Shown: piece by piece, positions 40,392 to 48,875 of the stretch
How positions within the stretch are numbered: position 1 is the first letter of the stretch
Layout of the letters: each line of letters opens with the position of its first letter
NCBI GenBank assembly: GCA_024280945.1
Contig: JAMXLO010000115.1
Span: 25,503 to 89,502, forward strand
Origin: Acetobacteraceae bacterium
GTDB taxonomy: Bacteria > Pseudomonadota > Alphaproteobacteria > Acetobacterales > Acetobacteraceae
Direction: 5' to 3'
DNA length: 64,000 bases
Program-made: the position numbers and the translations under genes
Notes under the pieces: model-generated
What the model was told of the DNA's origin: nothing
The model's input: the letters and a program-made list of their open reading frames with translations, nothing else
The model's database searches: none

Positions 40392-40898
40392 CTATTCCTG
40401 GTGCAGTATCCGATGGTAGCCGCGGGCGTAGTAGATCAGTCCCTCATGCGCCGTGCCCACCTCGACGGCTTCCACCGGGCAGATGAATACGTCGTGCGTG
40501 CCGACCTCGACGATCTGTTCGATGCGACAGTCGAAGGCGACGAGTGCGCCATCCAGCACTGGCGCTCCCGTAAGCAACGTGTGCCAGGTCGCGCCCTCGA
40601 AGCGTGCTTCCATCGTGTGATCGGTCATGCCGGCGAACACTGGTGACAGGTTCTCGTGGGCGCTCGCCAGTGTGTTCACGCACAGCACTCCGTTCGCCTT
40701 CATCGCGGGATAAGAGTCGTTGGTGCGGTTGGCACAGACCAGCAGGGTTGGCGGACTGTCGGTGACGCTGCACACGGCCGAGGCAGTGAACCCGGCGCGA
40801 CCCGCTGAGCCGTCGCTGGTGATCACGTTCACCGCGGCGCCGAGGCGCGCCATCGCTTCGCGGTAAGCCTGCTTTTCCAATGCCACGGTCCGCTCCAT
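40392..40898 (-). CDS. Flavin reductase-like (FMN-binding split barrel) protein
   Basis: A 168-residue member of the RutF/HpaC flavin reductase family, which reduces free FMN or FAD with NAD(P)H to supply two-component monooxygenases. Features: REAMARLGAAVNVITSDG, the FMN contact GRAGFTASAVCSVTDSPPTL, NGVLCVNTLAS, and HDVFICPVEAVEVG at the end. No monooxygenase partner is adjacent. It is divergent from the AI-2E permease gene and convergent with the DLH gene. Confidence 0.88.
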   Translation of the reverse strand: MERTVALEKQAYREAMARLGAAVNVITSDGSAGRAGFTASAVCSVTDSPPTLLVCANRTNDSYPAMKANGVLCVNTLASAHENLSPVFAGMTDHTMEARFEGATWHTLLTGAPVLDGALVAFDCRIEQIVEVGTHDVFICPVEAVEVGTAHEGLIYYARGYHRILHQE

Positions 40899-40991
40899 CG
40901 CTGGCCGGTGCGCACTATGCCGCCTTCGGGCAAGGCATGACAGGGGCAGTGACCGTTTGACCGAACGGCGCTGCCCGGAGAGAAGTGTCGG

Positions 40992-42071
40992 ATGCCTGAT
41001 GAGCCTGACCCATCACCCGTGAACACTGCGTGGGCGCAACGGATTGCGCTCGCAGTACTTGGCTTGGGTCTGGCGGTCCTTGGCGCCTACATCCTCCAAG
41101 GCTTCCTGCGGGCGCTCGCGTGGGGAGTGATCTTCGCCCTGGCTGTGTGGCCACTCTATTGCCGGGCACGACGGGGCTGGTCGGTACGCGGACATGACAT
41201 TCTGCTGCCGGCAGTCTTCACCCTGGCAGTTACCCTTGTCTTCCTCGTGCCCTTGGTGGTTGTTGGCATCGAGATCGGCCGGGAGGGAGCGAGCGTGGTC
41301 AGGCTGGTGCTCGAATATCAACGGACCGGCATCCCGCTGCCCGCCTTCGTTCGCAATCTGCCTGTCGGCCATCAAGCGCTGGCTGATTGGTGGCAGGCGA
41401 ACCTGAGCGATCCGGCAAGCCTGTCATCGCTGGTGGGACGCATCAATCGGGACCAGGTGCTGGCCTATAGCGAAAGCGTCGGGACAAGGGTGCTGCATCG
41501 AGGCGTGACCTCGGTGTTCACGCTGCTCGCACTTTTCTTCCTGCTGCGGGATGGTGACACCATCAACGCTCAGATGCACAGGGCGGTGACTAGGTCGTTC
41601 GGAGTACGCGGCGCGATCATGTGCGCGCAGGCCACCGCCTCGGTACGCGCAACGGTCGACGGGCTGGTGCTGGTCGGGATCGGCGAGGGCATCGTGATCG
41701 GCATCGGTTATTGGCTGGCAGGCGTTCCGCATCCGACGTTGTTCGGAGGGCTGACCGCCGTGGCGGCAATGGTGCCGTTCGGCGCTCCGCTGGTGTTCGG
41801 TGTTGCCTCGCTGATCCTGGTGTTCCAGGGCTCACTGGTGGCGGCGGTCGTCCTGCTCGCGTTGGGGATGGTGGTCACCTTCGTGGCGGATCACTTCATT
41901 CGACCGGTGATCATTGGGGGCGCGACCCAATTGCCGTTTCTTTGGGTGTTGCTCGGCATTCTCGGGGGCGTGGAGGCATTCGGTATCATCGGCCTGTTCG
42001 TCGGCCCCGTCGTTATGTCGGTGCTGATCCAGCTCTGGCGTGATTGGGTGGGTGACCGAGTAGCGAGCTGA
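40992..42071 (+). CDS. AI-2E family transporter (PerM-like)
   Basis: A 359-residue inner-membrane permease with about seven or eight spans. The N-terminal pair of helices (AVLGLGLAVLGAYILQGFLR), the long central amphipathic region, and the C-terminal signature EGIVIGIGYWLAGVPHPTLF with PFLWVLLGILGGVEAFGIIG and FVGPVV are those of the family. Members export autoinducer-2 or act as sodium/proton antiporters. The GMV-TFVADHFIRPVIIG segment is the conserved motif near residue 300. No signalling genes are linked, so a substrate is not implied. Confidence 0.9.
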   Translation: MPDEPDPSPVNTAWAQRIALAVLGLGLAVLGAYILQGFLRALAWGVIFALAVWPLYCRARRGWSVRGHDILLPAVFTLAVTLVFLVPLVVVGIEIGREGASVVRLVLEYQRTGIPLPAFVRNLPVGHQALADWWQANLSDPASLSSLVGRINRDQVLAYSESVGTRVLHRGVTSVFTLLALFFLLRDGDTINAQMHRAVTRSFGVRGAIMCAQATASVRATVDGLVLVGIGEGIVIGIGYWLAGVPHPTLFGGLTAVAAMVPFGAPLVFGVASLILVFQGSLVAAVVLLALGMVVTFVADHFIRPVIIGGATQLPFLWVLLGILGGVEAFGIIGLFVGPVVMSVLIQLWRDWVGDRVAS

Positions 42072-42082
42072 ACCACTGTGCG

Positions 42083-42526
42083 TCAGTGTTGTTTCTTGAA
42101 CACCATGGTATCGCCGTCAGACGTCAGCCGCAGCTCACGCCCATTTCCGGCGATCTGATATTGGTCGGTCTCCACCTCGCCACTGCCACTACCTGCGGAC
42201 GTCTCCATCGGGGTAAACACCAGCGTTCCCGACGCATCTCCTGCTGACGATTGCTTGTAGGTCCCGCTCATCTTGCGGACCAGCCGGTTGCTCTGCCTTG
42301 TCTCGCTGCTCCAATCGCCATTCGGCGTTATGTTCATGTCGATCCTCACACTTTGGCCAAGGTCGGCGCGCCAGTCACCGGCGACCGTCGTGTCCGCCAG
42401 GGCAACGCCGCAAGCTGCAAGCAAAAGCGAGAACACCAGCAAAAGAGAGCGCAAGACATCCCCCAATCCAGGCAGAATGTGAGCGCTCGAACGCCAGGGA
42501 GCCGTCGTGGTTCCGAACCACGTCAA
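42083..42526 (-). CDS. Small secreted protein, lipocalin/OB-like, hypothetical
   Basis: A 147-residue product with a strong secretion signal: LRSLLLVFSLLLAACGVALA, with possible lipobox or type I cleavage after ALA. The mature part (VAGDWRADLGQSVRIDMNIT, MSGTYKQSSAGDASGTLVF, ELRLTSDGDTMVFKK) alternates like a small beta barrel that binds a ligand. The true start may be a TTG or other codon near the hydrophobic segment rather than the first ATG. No name can be given. It converges with the AI-2E gene with a 12-bp gap. Confidence 0.6.
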   Translation of the reverse strand: MTWFGTTTAPWRSSAHILPGLGDVLRSLLLVFSLLLAACGVALADTTVAGDWRADLGQSVRIDMNITPNGDWSSETRQSNRLVRKMSGTYKQSSAGDASGTLVFTPMETSAGSGSGEVETDQYQIAGNGRELRLTSDGDTMVFKKQH

Positions 42527-42589
42527 GGGGCCGGAACAGCAGATGCGGCAGCAGCGTTAGGGCGGTGTTGCCTCGAACAGGAGATGATA

Positions 42590-42856
42590 ATGAAGGTGTG
42601 CGTCGCGATGGCCGCCTTGCTTGCGTTGAGTGTCGCGATTGGGCTCAGCACATCGGCCATGGCAATTGGCTGTCTCTCGGGCGGTGTGGCTGGTGCCGTT
42701 GCGGGTCACATGGCCCATCATGGTGTGCTCGGTGCAATCGGCGGCTGCATCGCGGGCCACGAGTACCACAAGCATCAAGAACGAGAGGCAGCACAGGATC
42801 GCGGCGCATACGTCGATCAGCGGGACCAACGCAAAGGCCCGCGCGATCAGGAATGA
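42590..42856 (+). CDS. Small glycine-zipper secreted protein
   Basis: An 88-residue protein with a signal peptide (AMAALLALSVAIGLSTSAMA) and a glycine-zipper segment rich in His (LSGGVAGAVAGHMAHHGVLG, AIGGCIAGHEYHKH). A charged Gln/Arg/Asp tail follows. Such short glycine-zipper proteins sit in the envelope. The ATG at 42590 has AGGAG seven bases upstream; an ATG six bases earlier is too close to it. Confidence 0.65.
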   Translation: MKVCVAMAALLALSVAIGLSTSAMAIGCLSGGVAGAVAGHMAHHGVLGAIGGCIAGHEYHKHQEREAAQDRGAYVDQRDQRKGPRDQE

Positions 42857-42877
42857 ATGCGGCGGAGCCTGGTTCGG

Positions 42878-43081
42878 CTACCGTTCAACCAGGAAGACGA
42901 TTTTGCCCGTCACGCGATAGGCAATGATCTTGTCATGCTCGACGACGCATTCCGCTTCCTTGATCCGGAAAGACATGATCCCGCGCAGTGTCTTGGCGGC
43001 TTCGGCGACGGCGGCACGACACGCGTCGTCGAAGCTGATTTCTGACTGCATGGTAACGTCGATGTTGCGGACAATTGCCAT
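42878..43081 (-). CDS. Dodecin family protein
   Basis: A 67-residue flavin-storage protein that forms a hollow dodecamer. The whole chain matches the family pattern: IVRNIDVTMQSEISFDDACR, AAVAEAAKTLRGIMSF, IKEAECVVEHDKIIAYRVTG, KIVFLVER. In the usual Trp position facing flavin the residue is Phe (SFDDA), so binding may be altered. GGGAG precedes the start. It heads no obvious operon. Confidence 0.88.
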   Translation of the reverse strand: MAIVRNIDVTMQSEISFDDACRAAVAEAAKTLRGIMSFRIKEAECVVEHDKIIAYRVTGKIVFLVER

Positions 43082-43099
43082 GACAAGCTCCCTCTGTGA

Positions 43100-43486
43100 T
43101 CAGGCGGCGACTCCCACGGAGATCGTCATGGCGAGATGACCGATCGTCCGGTCGAACAACGTCATCACATCGGTGTGGTGCGTGCCGGCATTGTCATTGA
43201 ACCACATCAGGCGTTGTCTCGCAGGAATGAAGCGCGACCTAGCCCAAAATGGCGCGGTTTCCGGAAGCTCGCGCGCGAGCAAGCGGGCAAGCCGGCGTTC
43301 CGTGGGGTTGGAACGACGGAAGCTGCGACTGCCGGATGCAAGGGATAGCGCGGCGACGAGGCAATGGCGATCGCCGTCACGGAAACACCCCTGCACCCAA
43401 TCGCGCCTGTGCGAGATGCGATCACGCGCGTCGCGCAAGATTTCGATGTCGCCGAACGGCATTTCGTGGGGATTGTCGAATGGCAT
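43100..43486 (-). CDS. Hypothetical protein (DUF6197-like)
   Basis: A 128-residue soluble protein. The pattern HRRDWVQGCFRDGDRHCLVA near residue 26, with FNDNAGTHHTDVMTLFDRTI at the end, is reminiscent of short DUF6197-like proteins, where an N-terminal helical segment precedes a conserved Trp-Cys-x-G core and a terminal 'trND'-like tail. I recognise the layout only loosely. It lies upstream of dodecin on the same strand with 18 bp between, so the two are likely co-transcribed. Confidence 0.55.
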   Translation of the reverse strand: MPFDNPHEMPFGDIEILRDARDRISHRRDWVQGCFRDGDRHCLVAALSLASGSRSFRRSNPTERRLARLLARELPETAPFWARSRFIPARQRLMWFNDNAGTHHTDVMTLFDRTIGHLAMTISVGVAA

Positions 43487-43598
43487 GTGGCACCTCTGAG
43501 GTCACATCGCCCCAGAGAGCTTACGAGCCGCGGCGCGGCCCGGGCATCACAAAGCCGCGAGACCAGCGCAATGTGTGGAGGGGAGTAAGGCCAGCTCT

Positions 43599-43805
43599 TC
43601 ACCAGCCACCGAACCATACACCGATGCCGTGGACCACCCCAACCGGGAAGAATGCCGCGCCCGCGACGAGCAGCGGACGCATACCATTGCCAGCGCAGAA
43701 GACGATGGAGGTCAGCCACGCAGAGTAGAAGAACGCCGCGAGCAGCAGCATCACGGCTGCAGTCCTCATGTCCATCGGTCCGCTGGTGCGCCACGTCATT
43801 GTCAC
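43599..43805 (-). CDS. Small two-span membrane protein, hypothetical
   Basis: A 68-residue protein with two hydrophobic helices (AAVMLLLAAFFYSAWLTSIV and LLVAGAAFFPVGVVHGIGVW) joined by a short Cys/Gly/Asn loop. GGAGGG precedes the start at good distance. No family is known to me; the helix-Pro-Val-His-Gly motif suggests an envelope role. Confidence 0.55.
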   Translation of the reverse strand: MTMTWRTSGPMDMRTAAVMLLLAAFFYSAWLTSIVFCAGNGMRPLLVAGAAFFPVGVVHGIGVWFGGW

Positions 43806-43925
43806 CCTCCATCTCTGACCGGCCGCCGGGCTCGCACGACCGCTCAGACGCCAGACGGCAGCATAGTCGAGCCACTGCCGGATGTGCCACTGTCGTTTCG
43901 ACCTTCCCCGCGGGAAACCGTGACC

Positions 43926-44738
43926 TCAGTTCGTGCGCTCGAAACCGGGGCGCGGCACGAGGCTCATCAGCATGTGCTCGAAGCCGCCGTCGACGATGAT
44001 CTCCTGACCGTTGACGAAACCGGCCCGGTCGCTGGCGAGGAACAGCACGACCTGCGCCATGTCCTCCGGCGTGCCTACGCGGCCGAGCGGAACGGCGCCT
44101 GCCCTTTTCTCGGCAACGCCAGGCGCCTGGTAAAAGCTTTCGCTCATGGGCGTCCGCACGAGGCCCGGACTCAGCACGTTGCTGCGCACCCCGTGCGGTC
44201 CCCACTCGACGGCAAGCTGGCGCGACAGCATGAGGACGCCGGATTTGCTGACACTGTAGGCCCCGGAGAATGCCTGCGCGTTGCTGCCGGCGATCGATGC
44301 GGTATGCACGATTGCACCACGGCCGCGCTCGATCATCGCCTTGCCGAATGCCTGAGCACAAAGCAGATAGCCGGTCAGGTTGACCGACAGCAGCTGATTC
44401 CAGTCCTCGAGGGAAACCGTCGCCAGCGACCCAGGAAGCAGCATGCCGGCGTTATTGACCAGGATGTCGCATGGCCCAATGGCGCGCGATGCACGTTCGG
44501 CCGCCATGACGCTAGCCGGGTCCGCGATGTCGCATGTCACGGCAAGCGCCCTGACGCCGGTCGATTGCAGCGCCTCAGCTGTCCCCTGGCACTTCGCCGC
44601 ATCCTTGTCGAGCAGGACCAGCGATGCTCCCGCCGATGCCATCGCGAGCGCCACCGCTCGCCCGATACCGCTGCCGGCACCGGTTACAACGCAAATGCGC
44701 CCCTTCAGCCCCAGCCACTCGGCATTGCTCTGGTCCAT
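43926..44738 (-). CDS. SDR family NAD(P)-dependent oxidoreductase
   Basis: A 270-residue classical short-chain dehydrogenase. VVTGAGSGIGRAVALAMASA is the cofactor motif; an Asp ends the second strand (LVLLDKD), which favours NAD. NNAG is near 95, the catalytic Ser is in HTASIAGSNAQ, and YSVSK supplies Tyr and Lys. The end (DRAGFVNGQEIIVDGGFEHM) is typical. ATG 44738 has GGAG eight bases upstream, so it is preferred to an ATG 36 bp earlier. The substrate is unknown. The remnant of an ABC binding protein lies on the other strand just upstream. Confidence 0.92.
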   Translation of the reverse strand: MDQSNAEWLGLKGRICVVTGAGSGIGRAVALAMASAGASLVLLDKDAAKCQGTAEALQSTGVRALAVTCDIADPASVMAAERASRAIGPCDILVNNAGMLLPGSLATVSLEDWNQLLSVNLTGYLLCAQAFGKAMIERGRGAIVHTASIAGSNAQAFSGAYSVSKSGVLMLSRQLAVEWGPHGVRSNVLSPGLVRTPMSESFYQAPGVAEKRAGAVPLGRVGTPEDMAQVVLFLASDRAGFVNGQEIIVDGGFEHMLMSLVPRPGFERTN

Positions 44739-44917
44739 GGTCTTATCTCCTTGGCTGCTTTCTAACGGCTGCAATTATCCAGCGCACCATGCGGTTATCC
44801 AGTGGCTTGTGCAGACCGATAGAGGCGGCGTGTCCTTTCACCACGGCCATTGCAGATGTACGACGACGGCCGGGCGACTGCCAATCAATGGTACTATTGT
44901 CATGGCCGATGTGCGCC

Positions 44918-45202
44918 GATGGTGTCTTTATGCTGCCGGACCTAACGCTTGGCACCGAGGCAAAGCGCATCGGCGATCTGGCGCCTGCAGCCAAGTTGCC
45001 TACCATGTCGTGGGGTGGTTGGTACGCCAGGGCGGTTTGCTTGATGTCCTACGCTGCTGACTACGGCCAGATGAACCGTCAGCTTGCGTACGATGTCGAT
45101 CGCATTTCAAGGGGTGCCGAGCCCGGCGACCTACCGCTTTCGATTGTCGATCGACCTCAAGAGGCGAAGAGCCTTGCCTCCAGCCAAGCCTTGTGGCGAT
45201 GA
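44918..45202 (+). pseudogene. Remnant of ABC transporter substrate-binding protein (TrpX/DUF534-like), C-terminal part
   Basis: One open frame gives GVFMLPDLTLGTEAKRIGDL, then KLPTMSWGGWYARAVCLMSY, AADYGQMNRQLAYDVDRISR, and GAEPGDLPL. This fits the C-terminal pattern of TrpX-family binding proteins (VLPDP, LPAxY, GLMSYGPxYPD, AxYVDKILKGAKPxDLPVEQP). The family end (FELVINLKTAKALGL) is present only in damaged form and a stop follows at 45202. No N-terminal domain, signal or ribosome site exists upstream. The final 55 bp to 45257 hold nothing. It is a decayed fragment, not a complete gene. Confidence 0.6.
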
Positions 45203-45257
45203 CGATGCAGGCTCAAGGGAATAGCACCTGCGCTACAACAGGCGCTATCCGATTCGC

Positions 45258-45650
45258 CTAGCGGTAGGTCGTGCCGTTCTGCGCCGCGCGCAGGCTCTCA
45301 TCATTCAGCCGATCGACCTCGGCGTTCTGTGCATTGGCACTGCGACTGCCACGGGCAGCTGTGGACGAGACAGAACCATTCGGTGTGGGAACTCTGGTAT
45401 TCGGGTTGGTCCACGGCGGTTTGCCCAGATTCAGTTGCTGCGGCGATGTCGCCGCGCCAGTCGCCGCGCCAGCGCCGCCGCCGATCAGTGCACCAGCGAC
45501 CATACCGGGTGGCCCGGCGAGCGCTCCGACTGCAGCGCCGGTCGCAGCACCGGCGGCACCGCCACCTTCCGCACGTTCCCTCGGTTGATTGCCGCATGCT
45601 GCCAACGCACACAGCGCGCTCAGGACAATAAGCCTTCGCTTTGAACTCAT
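45258..45650 (-). CDS. Glycine-zipper lipoprotein
   Basis: A 130-residue lipoprotein: lipobox LSALCALAAC near residue 12-21, then an Ala/Gly zipper (GGGAAGAATGAAVGALAGPP and the repeat following) that can span or pack in a membrane, and a polar Asn/Ser-rich end (DRLNDESLRAAQNGTTYR). The ATG at 45650 places the lipobox at normal distance; an ATG nine bases upstream is also possible. It belongs to the wide group of outer-membrane glycine-zipper (YMGG/SlyB-like) proteins. The function is unknown. Confidence 0.75.
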   Translation of the reverse strand: MSSKRRLIVLSALCALAACGNQPRERAEGGGAAGAATGAAVGALAGPPGMVAGALIGGGAGAATGAATSPQQLNLGKPPWTNPNTRVPTPNGSVSSTAARGSRSANAQNAEVDRLNDESLRAAQNGTTYR

Positions 45651-45902
45651 GGCTTGCATCCCCTCTTTATTAGGCCCGGAGATGGAACGTGAGCGAAGCG
45701 TAGCGGTTGCAAGCGCGATGCCGCGCGCACGGCCCTGTTACCGAGGTGAGGCGGGGCCGCGTGCCGCGATCATCGCGTGTTTCCCCGGGGTGGCAACCTA
45801 TTGCTTCTTGCTTTGGGCTTGCTGCGCCTGCCGCACTTCTTCGCGCGACGGCAACTATGAACGTGCCGCCAATGTTGCGGCGAAGACACCGTGGAGTAGG
45901 CG

Positions 45903-46898
45903 ATGGCGCTGGAGGTACCGCTTTCCTTGATGCCCATGGAGGCAAAGCCGGTCAACGAGCTGCCGAGTGGGGCCGGTTGGCTCCTGGAGCAAAAATATGA
46001 CGGCTTTCGCTGCATGGTGTTTCGCGACGGAGAAGCCATCAATCTGCAATCGCGCCGTCAGAGGCCGCTCGGGCGTTATTTCCCTGAGATCGTGCAGGCG
46101 GCGTTGGAGTGGCCGGTCAAATGCTTCGTTCTGGACGGCGAGCTGATCGTCCCTGATCAGCCGTTCGATGTGTTGCAACTTAGGCTGCACCCTGCGGCAT
46201 CGCGCGTCGCGAAGATGTCGCATGAACACCCGGCACGCTTCGTTGCATTCGATCTGCTGGCCGATGCCGACGGGCGCTCGCTGCTGGGTCGTCCGTTCAA
46301 TCAGCGGCGACGTGCCCTCGAACTATTCTTTGATTGTCGCCCGCATCAGGCGAGGCTTGTCTTGTCGCGCGCGACGACGTCTCTCGGCACCGCGAAAGGC
46401 TGGCTCGAGCGTGCCGGCCGTGGCTTGGATGGCATCGTCGCGAAACGCCTCGACTTGCCGTATCAGCCTGGCCAGCGTGCGATGCTGAAATTCAAACTGT
46501 GGCAGACGGTGGATTGCGTGGTGGGCGGTATTTACCGAGGGCGCGGCAACGGTCAGGTCGAATATCTGCTGATGGGGCTATACGACGATGCCGGTCTTCT
46601 GCATTACGTCGGCCGTTGCGGCGTCGGCGACAGGACGGCAGAGGTCGAACGGCTGATCCGTCCCCTGGTCGGCGGCTCAGGGTTCAGCGGCGAGGCGCCC
46701 GGCGGACGCAGCCGCTGGTCGGATCGCGAACGCATAGCGGTGCCGTTGGAGCCGCGCTTGGTGGCGGAGGTCAGTGCCGACCATATCGAGCACGGTCACT
46801 TCCGCCACGGATCCAAGCTGGTCCGCTGGCGCAAGGACAAGGATCCGCGCGCCTGCACAATCGATCAACTGGCCGGTGGGATGGCCGCGGTTCCTTAG
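45903..46898 (+). CDS. ATP-dependent DNA ligase (LigC-type, 331 aa)
   Basis: Seals nicks in DNA through a lysyl-adenylate. Motif I is EQKYDGFRCMV near residue 30 with the catalytic Lys; FVLDGELI is motif III and DGIVAKRL motif IV. AMLKFKLWQTVDCVVGG contains motif V, and the OB domain follows to motif VI (RFRHGSK-like HFRHGSKLVRWRKDKDP). The protein is a stand-alone nucleotidyltransferase-OB ligase without polymerase or nuclease domain and without a Ku gene nearby, so it is a LigC-like accessory ligase. The start has GGAG upstream. Its last 4 bp overlap the convergent gene. Confidence 0.9.
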   Translation: MALEVPLSLMPMEAKPVNELPSGAGWLLEQKYDGFRCMVFRDGEAINLQSRRQRPLGRYFPEIVQAALEWPVKCFVLDGELIVPDQPFDVLQLRLHPAASRVAKMSHEHPARFVAFDLLADADGRSLLGRPFNQRRRALELFFDCRPHQARLVLSRATTSLGTAKGWLERAGRGLDGIVAKRLDLPYQPGQRAMLKFKLWQTVDCVVGGIYRGRGNGQVEYLLMGLYDDAGLLHYVGRCGVGDRTAEVERLIRPLVGGSGFSGEAPGGRSRWSDRERIAVPLEPRLVAEVSADHIEHGHFRHGSKLVRWRKDKDPRACTIDQLAGGMAAVP

Positions 46899-47356
46899 AA
46901 CCGAAAGAGGCTTGTCTTCTCTACCCCCGGGCCGCCTACGGCATTGGACAGCAACTGAAGGTCAGTGCCCGGTACCACGAGATCGGCGCTGGTGCCGCAA
47001 TCGGCGGCGCCCAGGCTGGTTGGACCGCCGGCCCAATGTACCAGGAAGCTATGCGGCCTGGCCATGCGTTCCTCGACAACCAGGCTGCCGCCGCGCGATG
47101 CCATCACCTCGGGACGCAGGCTGCAGGCGTCCTGTGGGGCGTCGCGGCGGGCGACAGTGAAGTCCCAGTCGTTCGGCAGGCGCGCGCCCGGTCGGAAGAC
47201 CAGGATGTCGCCGACTTTGGGTCCAAGGTCGAGCGTGGTCGCGGTCGCCACCATGCCAACGCCACCAGCCAGCAAGGCGGCGACGAGGCTGGCCATCAAG
47301 GCAGTTCTGCCGACGCTGCTCCCGGTTTCGGTATCGAGATGCCTGCGTCCTCTCAT
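46895..47356 (-). CDS. Hypothetical membrane-anchored or secreted protein
   Basis: A 153-residue protein with one hydrophobic segment (TALMASLVAALLAGGVGMVA) after a charged N-terminus, then a soluble domain (VGDILVFRPGARLPNDWDFT, SLVVEERMARPHSFLVHWAG, SSADLVVPGTDLQLL) that alternates like a small beta fold. The two cysteines (DACSL, ADCGT) could form a periplasmic disulphide. The start overlaps the stop of a 67-residue gene upstream (TAATG), so the two are translated as a pair. No family is recognised. Confidence 0.6.
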   Translation of the reverse strand: MRGRRHLDTETGSSVGRTALMASLVAALLAGGVGMVATATTLDLGPKVGDILVFRPGARLPNDWDFTVARRDAPQDACSLRPEVMASRGGSLVVEERMARPHSFLVHWAGGPTSLGAADCGTSADLVVPGTDLQLLSNAVGGPGVEKTSLFRF

Positions 47357-47559
47357 TAATCTCGGCCTTTCCGATAAAGAATTTCCTGCATCTGGTCGGG
47401 GGTGAACGTGACGAAGTCGGGCAGGAACACCGGATCGTCGGATGGGAAGGCTTGCTGATGCGCCGTGACGAGGACCGGATCAAAAGACCGGCTCAGGCTG
47501 CACCAGATCAGGCCAAACGGGGCGCGGGAGGGTTGTTCTGTCAAAGCGAACCTCATCAT
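47356..47559 (-). CDS. Small hypothetical protein coupled to the following secreted gene
   Basis: A 67-residue soluble protein, MMRFALTEQPSRAPFGLIWC to FTPDQMQEILYRKGRD. Its stop overlaps the next start by one base (TAATG), supporting translation. It has no signal or membrane segment. The tail resembles a helical cap. No function is suggested; being short, it could also be a non-functional frame. Confidence 0.4.
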   Translation of the reverse strand: MMRFALTEQPSRAPFGLIWCSLSRSFDPVLVTAHQQAFPSDDPVFLPDFVTFTPDQMQEILYRKGRD

Positions 47560-47717
47560 CGTCTAGCTGCCGGGTTCTGCCCTTGGAACAATTCCCTCGA
47601 GGTTCTGAGACAGCAATATTGGCCTAGTATTCGCGGGTGCAGCATCACGATCTCGTGAGCTTGACCCGCTTCAAGAGATGGCCGATCTGCAAATCCATCG
47701 CAGATAAGAGGCTCGCC

Positions 47718-48875
47718 ATGCCGGGACCGTTGCACGGCTATCGGATCGTTGACCTGACCTCGATGGTTTCGGGGCCGTCAGCCACCATGCTGTTGGCGGA
47801 TCAAGGCGCCGATGTGATCAAGGTCGAGAACCCGCAGGGCGGCGATCACACGCGGGCGGCGGCCAACCGGCGGGGCGGGTTTTCGGCCTCGTTCCTCAAC
47901 AACAACCGCAACAAGCGGTCGGTCGTGTTGGACCTGAAGGTGCCCTCGGGGATCGAGGCATTGAAGCGGCTGATCGCCACCGCCGATGTGTTCATTCAGA
48001 ACTTTCGCTCCGGGGTGATCGAGCGCATGGGGTTTGGCGAGGCGGCGGTGCGCGCGCTGCGCCCGGACATCATCTACGTCTCGATCAGCGGCTTCGGCGA
48101 CCAGGGCCCGTATGCGCAGAAGCCAGTGTATGACCCGCTGATCCAGGCGCTGTCAGGCCTTGCCAGCATCCAGGGTGGCTCGGATCAGGCGCGGCCACGG
48201 CTGGTAAGGACGATCGTGCCTGACAAGTTGACCGGCGTGGTGGCGGCGCAGGCGATCACCGCGGCGCTGCTGGCGCGCGAGCGGACCGGGGAGGGGCAGC
48301 ATGTGCGGCTCTCCATGCTGGATGCCTTGGTGGCGTTCCTGTGGGGGTCCGACATGGGCAGCCAGACCTTCGTCGGCGACGAACTGCCGCAGCAGGAGGC
48401 GGCCAGCTTCATCGACCTGATCTACGAGACGGCGGACGATTACGTCAGCGCCGCGGTGCAGACGGACCGCGAATGGGCAGCGCTGACGCGGGCGCTGGAC
48501 CGGCCCGAGTGGCTGGATGATCCGCGCTTTGCCACACCGGCATTGCGGCACAAGCACATCGACGAGCGGCTGACGATGACGCAGGAGGTGCTGCGCACGC
48601 GTCCGGCGGCCGAGTGGCTGGAACGGCTGACGGCGGAGGGCGTACCGTGTGCACCCGTGCTGACGCGGAGCCGCATGATCAGTCACCCGCAGGTGGTGGC
48701 GAACGGCGTGGTCATCGAGACCGAGCATCCCGCCGCTGGCCGGTTGCGTCAGGCACGGCCCGCCGCGCGCTTCTCGGCTACGCCCACCAGCGTAGGCCGC
48801 GGCGCGCCGGAGCTTGGCGAGCACACGGACGAGATCCTGGCTGAGATCGGCTTCACCGAGGACGCGGTCCCATGA
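47718..48875 (+). CDS. CaiB/BaiF family CoA transferase
   Basis: A 385-residue class III CoA transferase that moves CoA between carboxylic acids in the cytoplasm. GYRIVDLTSMVSGPSATMLL and ADQGADVIKVENPQGGDHTR form the N-terminal part. NNNRNKRSVVLDLK is family-typical, and PVYDPLIQALSG carries the conserved Asp. SMLDALVAFLW and LGEHTDEILAEIGF end the protein. The family member cannot be identified to a single acid. The next gene (a GST) overlaps its stop (ATGA), and a branched-chain-type ABC operon follows, so the whole run probably supports uptake and use of an organic acid. Confidence 0.92.
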   Translation: MPGPLHGYRIVDLTSMVSGPSATMLLADQGADVIKVENPQGGDHTRAAANRRGGFSASFLNNNRNKRSVVLDLKVPSGIEALKRLIATADVFIQNFRSGVIERMGFGEAAVRALRPDIIYVSISGFGDQGPYAQKPVYDPLIQALSGLASIQGGSDQARPRLVRTIVPDKLTGVVAAQAITAALLARERTGEGQHVRLSMLDALVAFLWGSDMGSQTFVGDELPQQEAASFIDLIYETADDYVSAAVQTDREWAALTRALDRPEWLDDPRFATPALRHKHIDERLTMTQEVLRTRPAAEWLERLTAEGVPCAPVLTRSRMISHPQVVANGVVIETEHPAAGRLRQARPAARFSATPTSVGRGAPELGEHTDEILAEIGFTEDAVP

